Positions 42,615 to 51,124 of a DNA stretch of 56,533 nucleotides are shown here, in pieces. The position numbers and the translations under genes were made by a program. Each line of letters opens with the position of its first letter. Position 1 is the stretch's first letter. This DNA is from DASTYK01 sp964430275 (GTDB lineage: Bacteria; Gemmatimonadota; Gemmatimonadetes; Longimicrobiales; RSA9). The DNA is taken from the NCBI GenBank assembly GCA_964430275.1, contig CAYSGF010000194.1, positions 1 through 56,533 on the forward strand, read 5' to 3'. Below the pieces are notes generated by a model. It was not told the origin of the DNA, did no database searches, and saw nothing but the letters and a program-made list of their open reading frames with translations.

Positions 42615-43180
42615 CGCGTCCGACCCTGCACTGCGAGTGGCTCACCGGCGTCGGGGTCGAGGGCCTCCTCGATGGATTGCGCGAGCTCCTCGAACGTCCA
42701 GGGTCCGATCTTTTTCTTCGAGACGCGCCCGCTACGGTCGATGATGAACGTTTCCGACACGCCGTACAGGCCATAGTCGATCGCAGTGCGCGAGCCCTCG
42801 TCGTACAGTGCGGGATAGGGCTGACCACCCATCTGCGCGATCCACGCCCTGCCCTTCTCCGGCGTGTCGTTGTAGAGAATGCCGTAGAACTGCACGCCCC
42901 GCTCGGCATACAGGCTGGACGCCATCGCGAGCGCGGCATGCTCGTAGCGGCACTCGAGGCACCATGACGCGAAGAAGTTGAGCACGACCACGCTGCCGCG
43001 ATGCTCCGCGAGTGAGACCACGCCCTCGCCGTTCTCGATCACGGGCAGGGTGAACTCCGGTGCGGGCCGGCCAGGCAGCGGCGAGGCGATCGCATTGGGA
43101 TCACGCGTGAGGCCGACCGCGAGCAGAGCCACGATCGGTACGGTGAACGCAAAGCTGACGAGCACGCGTTTCCAGTTCAT
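42611..43180 (-). CDS. ccmG: CcmG/DsbE thiol-disulfide oxidoreductase
   Basis: 189 residues with an N-terminal membrane anchor and a thioredoxin fold: PAPEFTLPVIENGEGVVSLAEHRGSVVVLNFFASWCLECRYEHAAL (active site WCLEC, Cys74 and Cys77) and YGVSETFIIDRSGRV. It reduces CcmH and/or apocytochrome disulfides outside the membrane. The active-site pair Leu-Glu is less common than Pro-Thr or Val-Pro. It overlaps ccmF and ccmH by 4 bp each. Confidence 0.94.
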   Translation of the reverse strand: MNWKRVLVSFAFTVPIVALLAVGLTRDPNAIASPLPGRPAPEFTLPVIENGEGVVSLAEHRGSVVVLNFFASWCLECRYEHAALAMASSLYAERGVQFYGILYNDTPEKGRAWIAQMGGQPYPALYDEGSRTAIDYGLYGVSETFIIDRSGRVSKKKIGPWTFEELAQSIEEALDPDAGEPLAVQGRTR

Positions 43181-45171
43181 GCGACCCCTGATGATGCCGG
43201 CCGCACAGCAGGCGGTCGGGGCGCAGCCCGCTTGCGCGGCCAGATGCCGGACAGCGCACCGATCGCCACCATGAAGCCCCCGATCCAGATCCAGCCGACG
43301 AGCGGCTCGACGATCACGGAGAGCGTTGCCGTGGAGCCGTCCCGCTCGTCGAACGCCAGCAGGTTCAGGTACAGGTCGTTGTCCGGGCGTGTGCGCACGT
43401 CCGGCGTCGCCACCGGCTCCGCGCTCGTGTTGTAGAAATTGAGGCGCGGGAACATCGTGCCGACCGGCGCACCGTCGACGAACACGGTCACGTCTGCGCC
43501 GGCCACGAAGCGCTGCGGCTCCTGGAACGCACGCATGCGGTCGAAGCGGACCGTGTACTCGCGCACGGTCACGCTCTCCCCCATGCGCAGTGTCGCCTGC
43601 CGCTCACTCCGGAACACGGACGACGCGGTGATACCGACTGCCAGCACGATCAGACCGATGTGCGCGAAGTAGCCACCGTAGCGGCGCGGGTTCGCGTTCA
43701 CGAGCCCGACCAGTGCGCGCAGCCAGCCACCCCCCTGGGCGCGCCGGCGTGCGGCAGTCCCGCGCACATACTCCTGCACGTTCGAGGTCAGCGAGAAGGC
43801 GGCAAACGCGAATGCAAGGATGCCGTAGAAGTGGCGCATGCCGAGCAGCAGTGCCGTGCCGAGCGTGAGCAGCAGCGCCAGTGAAGGCGCCAGCAGCCTG
43901 CTCTTCAACTCCTCCATCTTCGCCATCCGCCACGGCAGCATCGGGCCGACTCCGACGAGGAACAGCAATGCGACCATGAGCGGGACCGTCATGCGATTGA
44001 AGAACGGTGCACCGACCGTGAGCTTCACGCCGCGCGCGGCTTCGGCGAGCAGCGGGAACAGCGTACCCAGCAGGACCGTGAACGTGAATGCGGTCAGGAT
44101 CAGGTTGTTCACCATGAACACGGTCTCGCGTGAGGCGAGGCTGTCCAGGTGACCGCTCTGGCGCAGCTCGCTCGAACGACCGGCCAGCAGCGCGAGCGAG
44201 AAGATCAGCACGAACGCGATGAAGCTCAGGAAGTAGAGACCGATCGTACCTTCCGTGAACGCATGCACGGACGAGATGACGCCGCTGCGGGTCAGGAACG
44301 TCCCCAGAATCGTGAGCAGGAACGTCGCAATGACGAGCGAGAGGTTCCACACCGGCAGCATCCCACGCCGCTCCTGCACCATGACGGAGTGAAGAAAGGC
44401 GGTCGCCGTGAGCCACGGCAGGAACGAGGCGTTCTCGACCGGGTCCCACGCCCAGTACCCGCCCCAGCCGAGCACCTCGTAGCTCCACCACATCCCGGCC
44501 ATGATCGCAAGCGATAGCATGGCCCACGAGAAGACCGTCCATTTCCGGCTCGCGCGCACCCAGGTATCGTCGAGTCGACCCGAGAGCAGCGCCCCGATCG
44601 CAAACGAGAATGGCACGGACATGCCGACGTAGCCGAGGTAGAGGAACGGCGGGTGGATCGCCATCAGCGGGTGATTCTGGAGCAGCGGGTTCGGCCCGGG
44701 CCCGTCGAGCGGCACGGGCGAGACGAGCCCCCACGGGTTCGCCGGCCGCACGAGCAGCAGATAGAAGAACGCGCCGATGCCCAGCATCGTCGCGTTCGCA
44801 TACGCGCCCATCGGCCCGAGTCGGTCCTTCGTGAAATACAGCGCCGCTGCCGTGTACCCTGCCAGCACCCAACCCCAGAAGAGGATGGACCCTTCGAGCG
44901 CACTCCACAACGAGATCACGGTGAAGAACAGGGGCGTCGCGCGGCTGCCGACCTGGGCGACGTAGTGGATGCTGAAATCGTGCGTGACCAGCCCCGCAAT
45001 CATCGCGAGGTTGGACACGCTCAGCAGCGCGAAGATCGTGTACGACGCCGCGCGTGCACTCCGGCTGAGCGCCGCGTTGCGCGTGCGCACGCCGACCATC
45101 CCGGCGATCATACCGTACACGGCCAGGGCGAGCGCCGCCCAGACCGTGGTCAATCCGATCAGTCGAAGCAA
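43177..45171 (-). CDS. ccmF: CcmF, haem lyase subunit
   Basis: 664 residues with about 14-15 membrane segments. The WWD-type haem-handling motif WGGYWAWDPVENASFLPWLTATAFLHS is intact, with HP-rich loops such as NHPLMAIHPPFLYLGYVGMSVPFSFA before it and FLTRSGVISSVHAFTEG after it. With CcmH it attaches haem to CxxCH motifs. The start is TTG 45171 with GAGGGTGAC upstream. It is 28 bp after ccmE. Confidence 0.96.
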   Translation of the reverse strand: MLRLIGLTTVWAALALAVYGMIAGMVGVRTRNAALSRSARAASYTIFALLSVSNLAMIAGLVTHDFSIHYVAQVGSRATPLFFTVISLWSALEGSILFWGWVLAGYTAAALYFTKDRLGPMGAYANATMLGIGAFFYLLLVRPANPWGLVSPVPLDGPGPNPLLQNHPLMAIHPPFLYLGYVGMSVPFSFAIGALLSGRLDDTWVRASRKWTVFSWAMLSLAIMAGMWWSYEVLGWGGYWAWDPVENASFLPWLTATAFLHSVMVQERRGMLPVWNLSLVIATFLLTILGTFLTRSGVISSVHAFTEGTIGLYFLSFIAFVLIFSLALLAGRSSELRQSGHLDSLASRETVFMVNNLILTAFTFTVLLGTLFPLLAEAARGVKLTVGAPFFNRMTVPLMVALLFLVGVGPMLPWRMAKMEELKSRLLAPSLALLLTLGTALLLGMRHFYGILAFAFAAFSLTSNVQEYVRGTAARRRAQGGGWLRALVGLVNANPRRYGGYFAHIGLIVLAVGITASSVFRSERQATLRMGESVTVREYTVRFDRMRAFQEPQRFVAGADVTVFVDGAPVGTMFPRLNFYNTSAEPVATPDVRTRPDNDLYLNLLAFDERDGSTATLSVIVEPLVGWIWIGGFMVAIGALSGIWPRKRAAPRPPAVRPASSGVA

Positions 45172-45199
45172 GTCACCCTCTTTTCACCCGCTGCGCGTC

Positions 45200-45646
45200 T
45201 CAATCACGAACCAGGCTCTTGTATTTCGAGTGCGCGTCCTCGCCTGGCGCCGGCGCACTGTACTCGTTGGAATGCTTCACCATCAGTGTGCTCGCCTCGA
45301 ACACGCCGGCACGCGTCAGTCGACCCTCCACCACGACCCCCATGTTCTCGCGGAACATCTGCGGCGGCGCCTTGTTCGAGTGCACCTCGATCGTCTCCTC
45401 GCCCTCACCCTTCATCCGGAACCGCAGGTTTATCGCCTCCGCGTCCCAGTCCACTGTCCCCGGCACGACCATGCCGCCGAGCCGCACCGGTGTGTCGTAC
45501 GCCGCGTCGCCTTTCGCCAACAACTCAGGCGGCGTCAGGAAGTACACGAGGTTCTCGCCGATGCCGCCGTACACCATGTATCCAAACGCACTCAGCACCA
45601 GCACCGCGGCGACGAGGAGACCGATCTTCTTACCACGTGGCTTCAT
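45200..45646 (-). CDS. ccmE: CcmE haem chaperone
   Basis: 148 residues: one membrane anchor (KKIGLLVAAVLVLSAFGYMVYGGI) and an OB-fold domain with VRLGGMVVPGTVDW and FEASTLMVKHSNEYSAP. His125 and Tyr129 form the HxxxY motif that binds haem covalently. It carries haem from CcmC to CcmF. ATG 45646 overlaps the ccmD stop (ATGA); upstream in-frame residues belong to ccmD. Confidence 0.95.
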   Translation of the reverse strand: MKPRGKKIGLLVAAVLVLSAFGYMVYGGIGENLVYFLTPPELLAKGDAAYDTPVRLGGMVVPGTVDWDAEAINLRFRMKGEGEETIEVHSNKAPPQMFRENMGVVVEGRLTRAGVFEASTLMVKHSNEYSAPAPGEDAHSKYKSLVRD

Positions 45647-45783
45647 GACTGCCTCCCCTCTGTTCGGACCACCTGCGCTTCCGCCTCGACGCGGCGGCGG
45701 CGGTGGCGCAGCGACAGTGCATACAATGCGAGCGCGGCCCAGGTCAGCGCGTACGCCACGTTCACGAACACCCACTCAGACAT
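45643..45783 (-). CDS. ccmD: CcmD small membrane protein
   Basis: 46 residues, MSEWVFVNVAYALTWAALALYAL followed by a short basic stretch, one helix. Its size, basic cytoplasmic end and position between ccmC and ccmE identify it as CcmD, which helps release holo-CcmE. It overlaps ccmC by 8 bp and ccmE by 4 bp. Confidence 0.9.
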   Translation of the reverse strand: MSEWVFVNVAYALTWAALALYALSLRHRRRRVEAEAQVVRTEGRQS

Positions 45784-46495
45784 GGATCTCACCTCCTGCG
45801 AGCGCTGCATGCTCCTGGCGCGCCTCCACGGCGCGCGCGAGCCTGGCCACATGATAGCGACTCGCCACGAAATAGATGAACAGAAGCAGGAAGGCAAAGG
45901 CGTTCAACCGAAGCGCGAGCGCATATTCCGCATCCACGGTCCCCGGCGTCGACTGGACCTGATGGATCGTACGCCACCACCGGACCGACATGTACACGAT
46001 CGGCACGTTCAGGAACCCCAGGATCCCGACGGCAGCGCTCCAGCGCGCCCGGCGCTCCTCGTCCTCGGTAAACGAGCGCAGCGACAGGTAGCTGATGAAG
46101 ATCAGGAACAGGATCGCCGTCGTCGTCAGACGCGGATCCCAGGTCCACCACACGCCCCACGTCGGCCGTCCCCAGATCGAGCCGAGCGCCAGTGTCAGGC
46201 CGGTCAGCAGCGTACCGACCTCCGCCGCCGACGCCGCGGCGAGGTCGTACTTCTCGTCGCGCTTCCACAGGTACAGCACGCTCGCACCGAAGACGACTGT
46301 GAACGCGACGAAGGCCATCCACGCCGCCGGTACGTGCACATACATGATCTTCTGCAGGTGCCCCATGTCCCGGTCCGGGGCCGAGCCGAAGTAGCCCAGC
46401 GCCTGGGTGCCCGCGAAGACCAGCACAGCCAGAACCCCGAACGGGACGTGCCAGCGCGGTCGCACCGGCAGCGTCTCCGCCACTGTAGCCTGCAT
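45776..46495 (-). CDS. ccmC: CcmC haem-handling permease-like protein
   Basis: 239 residues with six membrane segments and the WWD motif in GVWWTWDPRLTTTAILFLIFISYLSL, flanked by HLQKIMYVHVPAAWMAF (His ligand region). It loads haem on CcmE. ATG 46495 lies 2 bp after the ccmB stop; the in-frame stretch before it is a shadow of ccmB. It overlaps ccmD by 8 bp. Confidence 0.96.
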   Translation of the reverse strand: MQATVAETLPVRPRWHVPFGVLAVLVFAGTQALGYFGSAPDRDMGHLQKIMYVHVPAAWMAFVAFTVVFGASVLYLWKRDEKYDLAAASAAEVGTLLTGLTLALGSIWGRPTWGVWWTWDPRLTTTAILFLIFISYLSLRSFTEDEERRARWSAAVGILGFLNVPIVYMSVRWWRTIHQVQSTPGTVDAEYALALRLNAFAFLLLFIYFVASRYHVARLARAVEARQEHAALAGGEIHV

Positions 46496-46497
46496 CT

Positions 46498-47181
46498 CTA
46501 TCCCTCGATCACATACTCGAACGCAAAGAACGCCGCCACGAAGAAGACGACGTCGAACACAACGAGCAGCCGCATCCACGCGCCCGCATCACCCATGGCA
46601 TCACCCGCCAGGACAGCGGCCGTCGCTTCGACGGCCGCGACCAGGAGCGGGATCAGCATCGGGAACAGCAGCAGGGGCAGCAGCACTTCGCGGGCCCGCA
46701 CGCGGCTCGCCATCGCCGCATAGAAGGTACCCAGGGTCACGAACCCGAACGTGCCCAGCCCGATCACCGCCGCCAGCGGCAGCACCGTGCGGCCGATCGG
46801 CAGGTCGTACAGGAACGCTGCCGTCGGCAGCAGGACCGCCTCCACCAGCAGCACGAACCCGAGGTTCGCCAGCAGCTTGCCCAGGTAGATGGAACGCCGG
46901 TCGCCTGGATAGAGCAGCAGCGCGTCCAGTGCCCCGTTCTCCAGTTCCTGCTCGTAGCTGCGGTTGAACGACAGCACCCCGGCGAACAGAACCGTCAGCC
47001 AGATCACGCCGCCCGCTGCCTGCTGAAGCGCCTCCCGCTCCGGCCCCAAAGCGAACCCGAACAGAAGCAGGATCAGCGCGGCCAGGAATACGACGGCATT
47101 GAAGTTCGCCTTGCTGCGCCGCTCCGCCGTCGCATCCTTCCACGCGATCGCGAACACCCGCCTGGCCTCACCACCGAGCAT
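46498..47181 (-). CDS. ccmB: CcmB ABC permease
   Basis: 227 residues with six membrane segments, beginning AWKDATAERRSKANFNAVVFLAALILLLFGFALG and with the family stretch FNRSYEQELENGALDALLLYPGDRRSIYLGKLLANLGFVLLVEAVLLP. It forms an ABC transporter with CcmA that powers release of holo-CcmE. ATG 47181 overlaps the ccmA stop (TGATG); TTG 47184 just before is less likely. Confidence 0.95.
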   Translation of the reverse strand: MLGGEARRVFAIAWKDATAERRSKANFNAVVFLAALILLLFGFALGPEREALQQAAGGVIWLTVLFAGVLSFNRSYEQELENGALDALLLYPGDRRSIYLGKLLANLGFVLLVEAVLLPTAAFLYDLPIGRTVLPLAAVIGLGTFGFVTLGTFYAAMASRVRAREVLLPLLLFPMLIPLLVAAVEATAAVLAGDAMGDAGAWMRLLVVFDVVFFVAAFFAFEYVIEG

Positions 47182-47918
47182 CAACCGCTCCCCTCGAGTG
47201 CCCGCAGCGACGCCCAGCTTCCAACCTCACCGTCGGCCGCGATGTCCGCGGCCGCGTCCCGTTCTGCCAGCCGGCCTTCGCTGATCCGCACCGCCCGGTC
47301 GATCAGCCCGCGCCCGCGCGCCAGCTCGTGCGTCGCAACGATCACCGCGCCGCCATCCGCTGCGACCCGCGCAGCGAACCGGTTCACGAGCTGGATCCCG
47401 TCCACATCGAAGCTCGCGTACGGCTCGTCCAGAAGCAGCAGCCGTGGCGGTCGCAGCAGCAGGCGCGCCAGCGCCAGACGACGTCGCATCCCGGCCGAAA
47501 AACCGCGTACCCGTTCGTCACGCTCCGCGCGCAGACCGACCCGCTCGAGCGGCCCCTCGATCGACGCCGCCTCCGGACGCTCCCCGTACATCCGCAGCGC
47601 GAATGCCAGGTTCTCGCCGGCGGTTAGGTCGTCGTACAGCCCCGCATGGTGTGCGAGCATGCCGACGAGCTCCCGCACACCCGCCGCATCCTGGACCAGG
47701 TCGCGCCCGAATACGCTGCCCGACCCGCGCGTCGGTCGCAGCCCGGTCGTGATGATGCGCAACAGCGTCGTCTTGCCGCTCCCGTTCCGGCCCGTGAGCG
47801 CTACCACCTCGCCGGGCACCACGTGAAGGCTCACGCCGCGCAGCACCCAGCGTCGCCCGAACCGCCGCACGATCCCGTCGAGCGAGAGGGCGCTCGCGCC
47901 CCCCGTGGATGCCTCCAA
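47181..47918 (-). CDS. ccmA: CcmA ABC ATPase
   Basis: About 245 residues: VALTGRNGSGKTTLLRIITTGL (Walker A), LAHHAGLYDDLTAGENLAFALRMYG, RGFSAGMRRRLALARLLLRPPRLLLLDEPYASFD (signature and Walker B) and VIVATHELARGR. It supplies ATP energy for the CcmABCD step. I set the start at TTG 47918 because GGAGG sits 4 bases before it; a longer version from TTG 47957 is possible and would be leaderless relative to the promoter. First gene of ccmABCDEFGH. Confidence 0.93.
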   Translation of the reverse strand: MEASTGGASALSLDGIVRRFGRRWVLRGVSLHVVPGEVVALTGRNGSGKTTLLRIITTGLRPTRGSGSVFGRDLVQDAAGVRELVGMLAHHAGLYDDLTAGENLAFALRMYGERPEAASIEGPLERVGLRAERDERVRGFSAGMRRRLALARLLLRPPRLLLLDEPYASFDVDGIQLVNRFAARVAADGGAVIVATHELARGRGLIDRAVRISEGRLAERDAAADIAADGEVGSWASLRALEGSG

Positions 47919-47963
47919 ACGACCTCCGCTCAAGCAAGCCAACCCATTGTCGGACAAGCATCT

Positions 47964-47992
47964 AACATAGCCCGCCCGCCGTCCCTTCCCAA
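47964..47992 (-). promoter_or_regulatory. ccm operon promoter
   Basis: Minus-strand TTGGGA (47992-47987), 17-bp spacer, TATGTT (47969-47964). It stands just before ccmA and has the same spacing as the other promoters in the window. Confidence 0.55.
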
Positions 47993-48030
47993 CCCCGTTT
48001 TCCCCCGGCCCTACCGCCCACCCCGAAATT

Positions 48031-48110
48031 GGTGATTGGGTGAATTGGTGGAAGCAGACACCGGGACGGGAACGTCCCCGGCGCGCAATTCACCAATTCA
48101 CCAATTCACC
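48031..48110. repeat. Inverted and direct repeats between pntB and ccmA
   Basis: A left arm GGTGATTGGGTGAATTGGTG (48031-48050) faces a right arm with three tandem AATTCACC units (48087-48110). Twelve bases, GGTGAATTGGTG type, pair perfectly with CACCAATTCACC and most of the rest nearly so. In the middle CCGGGACG (48061-48068) can pair with CGTCCCCGG. The structure lies 3' of pntB and 5' of the ccm promoter and could end the pnt transcript. Confidence 0.6.
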
Positions 48111-48118
48111 AGTCCCGC

Positions 48119-49531
48119 TCACACCCCATTCTTCAGGTCATGAATCAACGTCGTCAGCGACTTCTTCGCGTCTCCGAACAGCATGCGGGTGTTGTCGTTG
48201 TAGAACAGCTCGTTCTCGATGCCGGCGAATCCCGGGTTCATGCTGCGCTTCAGGACGATGACGCTCTTCGCCTTGTCTGCGTCGAGGATCGGCATGCCGT
48301 AGATGGGGCTGCCCTGATCGTGGCGCGCGGCGGGATTCACGACGTCGTTGGCGCCGATGACGACGGCGACGTCGGTCCTGTCGAACTCGGAGTTGATCGC
48401 TTCCATCTCGACGAGCTGCGGATAGGGCACGTTCGCCTCGGCGAGCAGCACGTTCATGTGGCCGGGCATGCGGCCGGCCACCGGATGGATGGCGTACTTC
48501 ACATCCACGCCGCGACCCTGGAGGAGATCAGCGAGTTCGCGGACCTGGTGCTGTGCCTGCGAGACGGCGAGGCCGTAGCCGGGCACGAACACGACGGACC
48601 GCGCGTAGCCGAGCATCACGGCGGCGTCCTCGGAGGTGACCTCGCGCACCGACTTGCCGTCTGCGGAAGCGCCGCTGGTGGCGGCGACCTGGCTGCCGAA
48701 GGCGCTGAACAGGACGTTCGCCAGCGAGCGGTTCATCGCCCTGCACATGATCTGCGTGAGGATGATGCCGCTGGCACCGACCAGGGCACCGCTCACGATC
48801 AGCACGTTGTTGTGCAGCACGAAGCCGGTCATGCCCGCTGCAATGCCGGAGAACGAGTTGAGCAGTGAGATGACGACCGGCATGTCGGCCCCGCCGATGG
48901 GCAGGACGAACATGATGCCGATGACGAGGGCGAGCACGTTCAGCACGACGTACCAGGGCAGGCTCGCGTCGACCGCGACGAGCCATGCTGCCAGGACGAG
49001 GGCTCCGCCGAAGACGATCGCGCTGACGAAGCGCTGGCCGGGGTAGGTGATCGGCCGCCCGGTCATGACTTCCTGGAGCTTCGCCCAGGCGACCATGCTC
49101 CCGGAGAGGGTCAGACCACCGATGAGCACGGACAGCATGATCGTCGTCTGGACGTCGTAGGGCGCGTCGATCGCACCGGCCGCGAAACGGAGGTACTCGT
49201 CGCCGGCGACGAGCGCGGAGGCCATGCCGCCGAAGCCGTTCAGCAGCGCGACCATCTGCGGCATCGACGTCATCTTCACGGTGCGCGCGAGGAAGACGCC
49301 GATCCCCGCGCCGAGCACGAGCCCGACCAGGATCCAGGTGAAGCTGACGATCTCCCAGTGCAGCAGCGTGGCGACCGTGGCCACGAGCATGCCACCCGCG
49401 GCGTACAGGTTGCCGCGCCGTGCGGTCGCCGGTGAGGAGAGCAGCTTCAGGCCGACGATGAACAGGACGGCCGCGACCAGGTAGGCCGCGTCGATGAGGA
49501 GTGGCAGCGAGCCTGCCTCCGCGGCGCTCAT
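48119..49531 (-). CDS. pntB: NAD(P) transhydrogenase beta subunit
   Basis: 470 residues: eight or nine membrane segments (AAYLVAAVLFIVGLKLLSS through GIILTQIMCRAMNRSLANVLFSAFG) and a C-terminal NADP-binding domain III (VVFVPGYGLAVSQAQHQVRELADLL, HPVAGRMPGHMNVLLAEANVPYPQLVEMEAINSEFDRTDVAVVIGANDVVNPAA, GMPILDADKAKSVIVLKRSMNPGFAGIENELFY). It uses the proton gradient to reduce NADP+ with NADH. It overlaps pntA2 by 4 bp. Confidence 0.97.
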   Translation of the reverse strand: MSAAEAGSLPLLIDAAYLVAAVLFIVGLKLLSSPATARRGNLYAAGGMLVATVATLLHWEIVSFTWILVGLVLGAGIGVFLARTVKMTSMPQMVALLNGFGGMASALVAGDEYLRFAAGAIDAPYDVQTTIMLSVLIGGLTLSGSMVAWAKLQEVMTGRPITYPGQRFVSAIVFGGALVLAAWLVAVDASLPWYVVLNVLALVIGIMFVLPIGGADMPVVISLLNSFSGIAAGMTGFVLHNNVLIVSGALVGASGIILTQIMCRAMNRSLANVLFSAFGSQVAATSGASADGKSVREVTSEDAAVMLGYARSVVFVPGYGLAVSQAQHQVRELADLLQGRGVDVKYAIHPVAGRMPGHMNVLLAEANVPYPQLVEMEAINSEFDRTDVAVVIGANDVVNPAARHDQGSPIYGMPILDADKAKSVIVLKRSMNPGFAGIENELFYNDNTRMLFGDAKKSLTTLIHDLKNGV

Positions 49532-49806
49532 CGCTCATCCTCCGGCCGTCGCCGGAACATCTGGAGCATGCGGTCCGTCACCAGGAAGCCGCCCACCACG
49601 TTGATCATCGCCACGGTCACGGCGACTACCGCCAGCACGGTGGAGAGCGTGGATTCGACGCGCCCCGCCACGACCAGGGCGCCGACGAGCGTGATGCCGC
49701 TGATCGCATTCGAGCCGGACATCAGCGGCGTGTGCAGCATCTGCGGCACCTTCGTGATGACCTCGAACCCGACGAAGATCGCGAGCACGAACACGTACAG
49801 CGACAT
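49528..49806 (-). CDS. pntA2: NAD(P) transhydrogenase alpha-2 subunit
   Basis: 92 residues, three membrane helices: MSLYVFVLAIFVGFEVITKVPQMLHTPLMSGSNAISGITLVGALVVAG and STVLAVVAVTVAMINVVGGFLVTDRMLQMF. This is the membrane part of PntA, here a separate gene as in many Gram-negative and deep-branching bacteria. ATG 49806 is 10 bp after the pntA1 stop. Confidence 0.96.
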   Translation of the reverse strand: MSLYVFVLAIFVGFEVITKVPQMLHTPLMSGSNAISGITLVGALVVAGRVESTLSTVLAVVAVTVAMINVVGGFLVTDRMLQMFRRRPEDER

Positions 49807-49816
49807 CAGCAGCGTC

Positions 49817-50962
49817 TCACCCACGCTTGGCCTCCTGCGGCTCCGGCCGGCCGAGGACGACCTCGCCGGCGTGCGTGACCAGCGCACCACGCGTGATCTC
49901 ATCGTCGAGATCGAGCGCCAGCACGCCCTCCTTGACCAGGTGCTTCAGCAGCGTCGTGACGTTTCGGGAATACATCTGGCTGGCGTGCAGTGGCAGGGTG
50001 CTGGCGAGGTTGACGGGGCCGAGCACGCGGACGCCGCCGTGCACGACTTCCTCGCCTGCGCGCGCAAGCTCGCAGTTGCCGCCGCTCTCCGCCGCCAGAT
50101 CCACGATCACCGAGCCGGGCCGCATGCCTTCGACCATGTCCCGCGTGATCAGCCGGGGCGCCGGACGACCGGGGATCTGCGCGGTCGTGATCACGACGTC
50201 CGCTTCCCCGATCATCTTGCGCAGATGATCCGCCGCGCGCTGCTTCGCGTCCTCGCTGAGCTCCTTCGCGTAGCCGCCTTCGCCGACCGCCTCTTCCATT
50301 GCCATGCCGACCCACTGCGCGCCGAGCGATTCGACCTGCTCCTTCACGGCAGGCCGGATGTCGTAGCCCTGGACCACCGCACCGAGGCGACGCGCGGTCG
50401 CAATCGCCTGCAGCCCGGCCACGCCGGCGCCGAGCACGAGCACGCGTGCCGGCGCGATCGTGCCCGCGGCGGTCATCAGCATGGGGTAGAACTTGCCGAG
50501 CGACGTTGCGCCGAGCAGCGCTGCCTTGTAACCGGCCACGGTCGCCTGGGACGAGAGCGCGTCCATGGACTGCGCGCGCGTGATGCGCGGCAGCAGCTCC
50601 ATGGAAAAGGCGGTGATGTGGCGACGCGCCAGCGCCTCGAGCAGCTCGCGCTGCATCATGGGGTTGAGGAAGCCGATGAGTGCCGCACCCTCGCGTAACC
50701 CGCCCACGTCGCTCCGCTCCCCCTGGAACGAGGGTGCGCCCACGGTGACGAGCACGTCGGCACCGGCGAGCACGGCCGCGCGGTCCGCCTCGACCGTGGC
50801 ACCCGCTGCCGTGTAGAGGGGATCCGGAAAGCCGGCGCTCTCGCCCGCACCCGCCTCCAGCAGTATCGACATCCCGTCCGCACCGAGCTTGCCGACACTC
50901 TCCGGCACGAGAGCGACGCGGCGCTCCGCGCCCACTGCCTCCTTCAGCACGCCAACCTTCAT
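49817..50962 (-). CDS. pntA1: NAD(P) transhydrogenase alpha-1 subunit (domain I)
   Basis: 381 residues of the NAD(H)-binding soluble domain: KVGVLKEAVGAERRVALVPESVGKL, SMELLPRITRAQSMDALSSQATVAGYKAAL, VLVLGAGVAGLQAIATARRLGAVVQGYDIRPAVKEQ, TAQIPGRPAPRLITRDMVEGMRPGSVIVDLAAESGGNCE. It belongs with alanine dehydrogenase/PNT proteins. GGGAG precedes ATG 50962, and TTGTGA-N16-TAGCGA (51014-50987, minus strand) is a weak promoter candidate. First of pntA1-pntA2-pntB. Confidence 0.96.
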   Translation of the reverse strand: MKVGVLKEAVGAERRVALVPESVGKLGADGMSILLEAGAGESAGFPDPLYTAAGATVEADRAAVLAGADVLVTVGAPSFQGERSDVGGLREGAALIGFLNPMMQRELLEALARRHITAFSMELLPRITRAQSMDALSSQATVAGYKAALLGATSLGKFYPMLMTAAGTIAPARVLVLGAGVAGLQAIATARRLGAVVQGYDIRPAVKEQVESLGAQWVGMAMEEAVGEGGYAKELSEDAKQRAADHLRKMIGEADVVITTAQIPGRPAPRLITRDMVEGMRPGSVIVDLAAESGGNCELARAGEEVVHGGVRVLGPVNLASTLPLHASQMYSRNVTTLLKHLVKEGVLALDLDDEITRGALVTHAGEVVLGRPEPQEAKRG

Positions 50963-51124
50963 GAACGCTCCCGGTTCGCAGTTTGGTCGCTACCGACTGC
51001 CGTCCCACTCACAATCTGGCCGCAACGGGGGGCCGCCATGTCGGGGGAAGGAGGAAACCGCTGGGCAGGGCGGCGTCCCCCGGGTGGGGATTCGCCCTAC
51101 ATCGGTCGAGGCCGGCAGTGCTCA

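Noticed and set aside
48087..48110. Tandem AATTCACC units as a CRISPR array
   Set aside because: Units are 8 bp and directly adjacent without spacers, and no cas gene is near.
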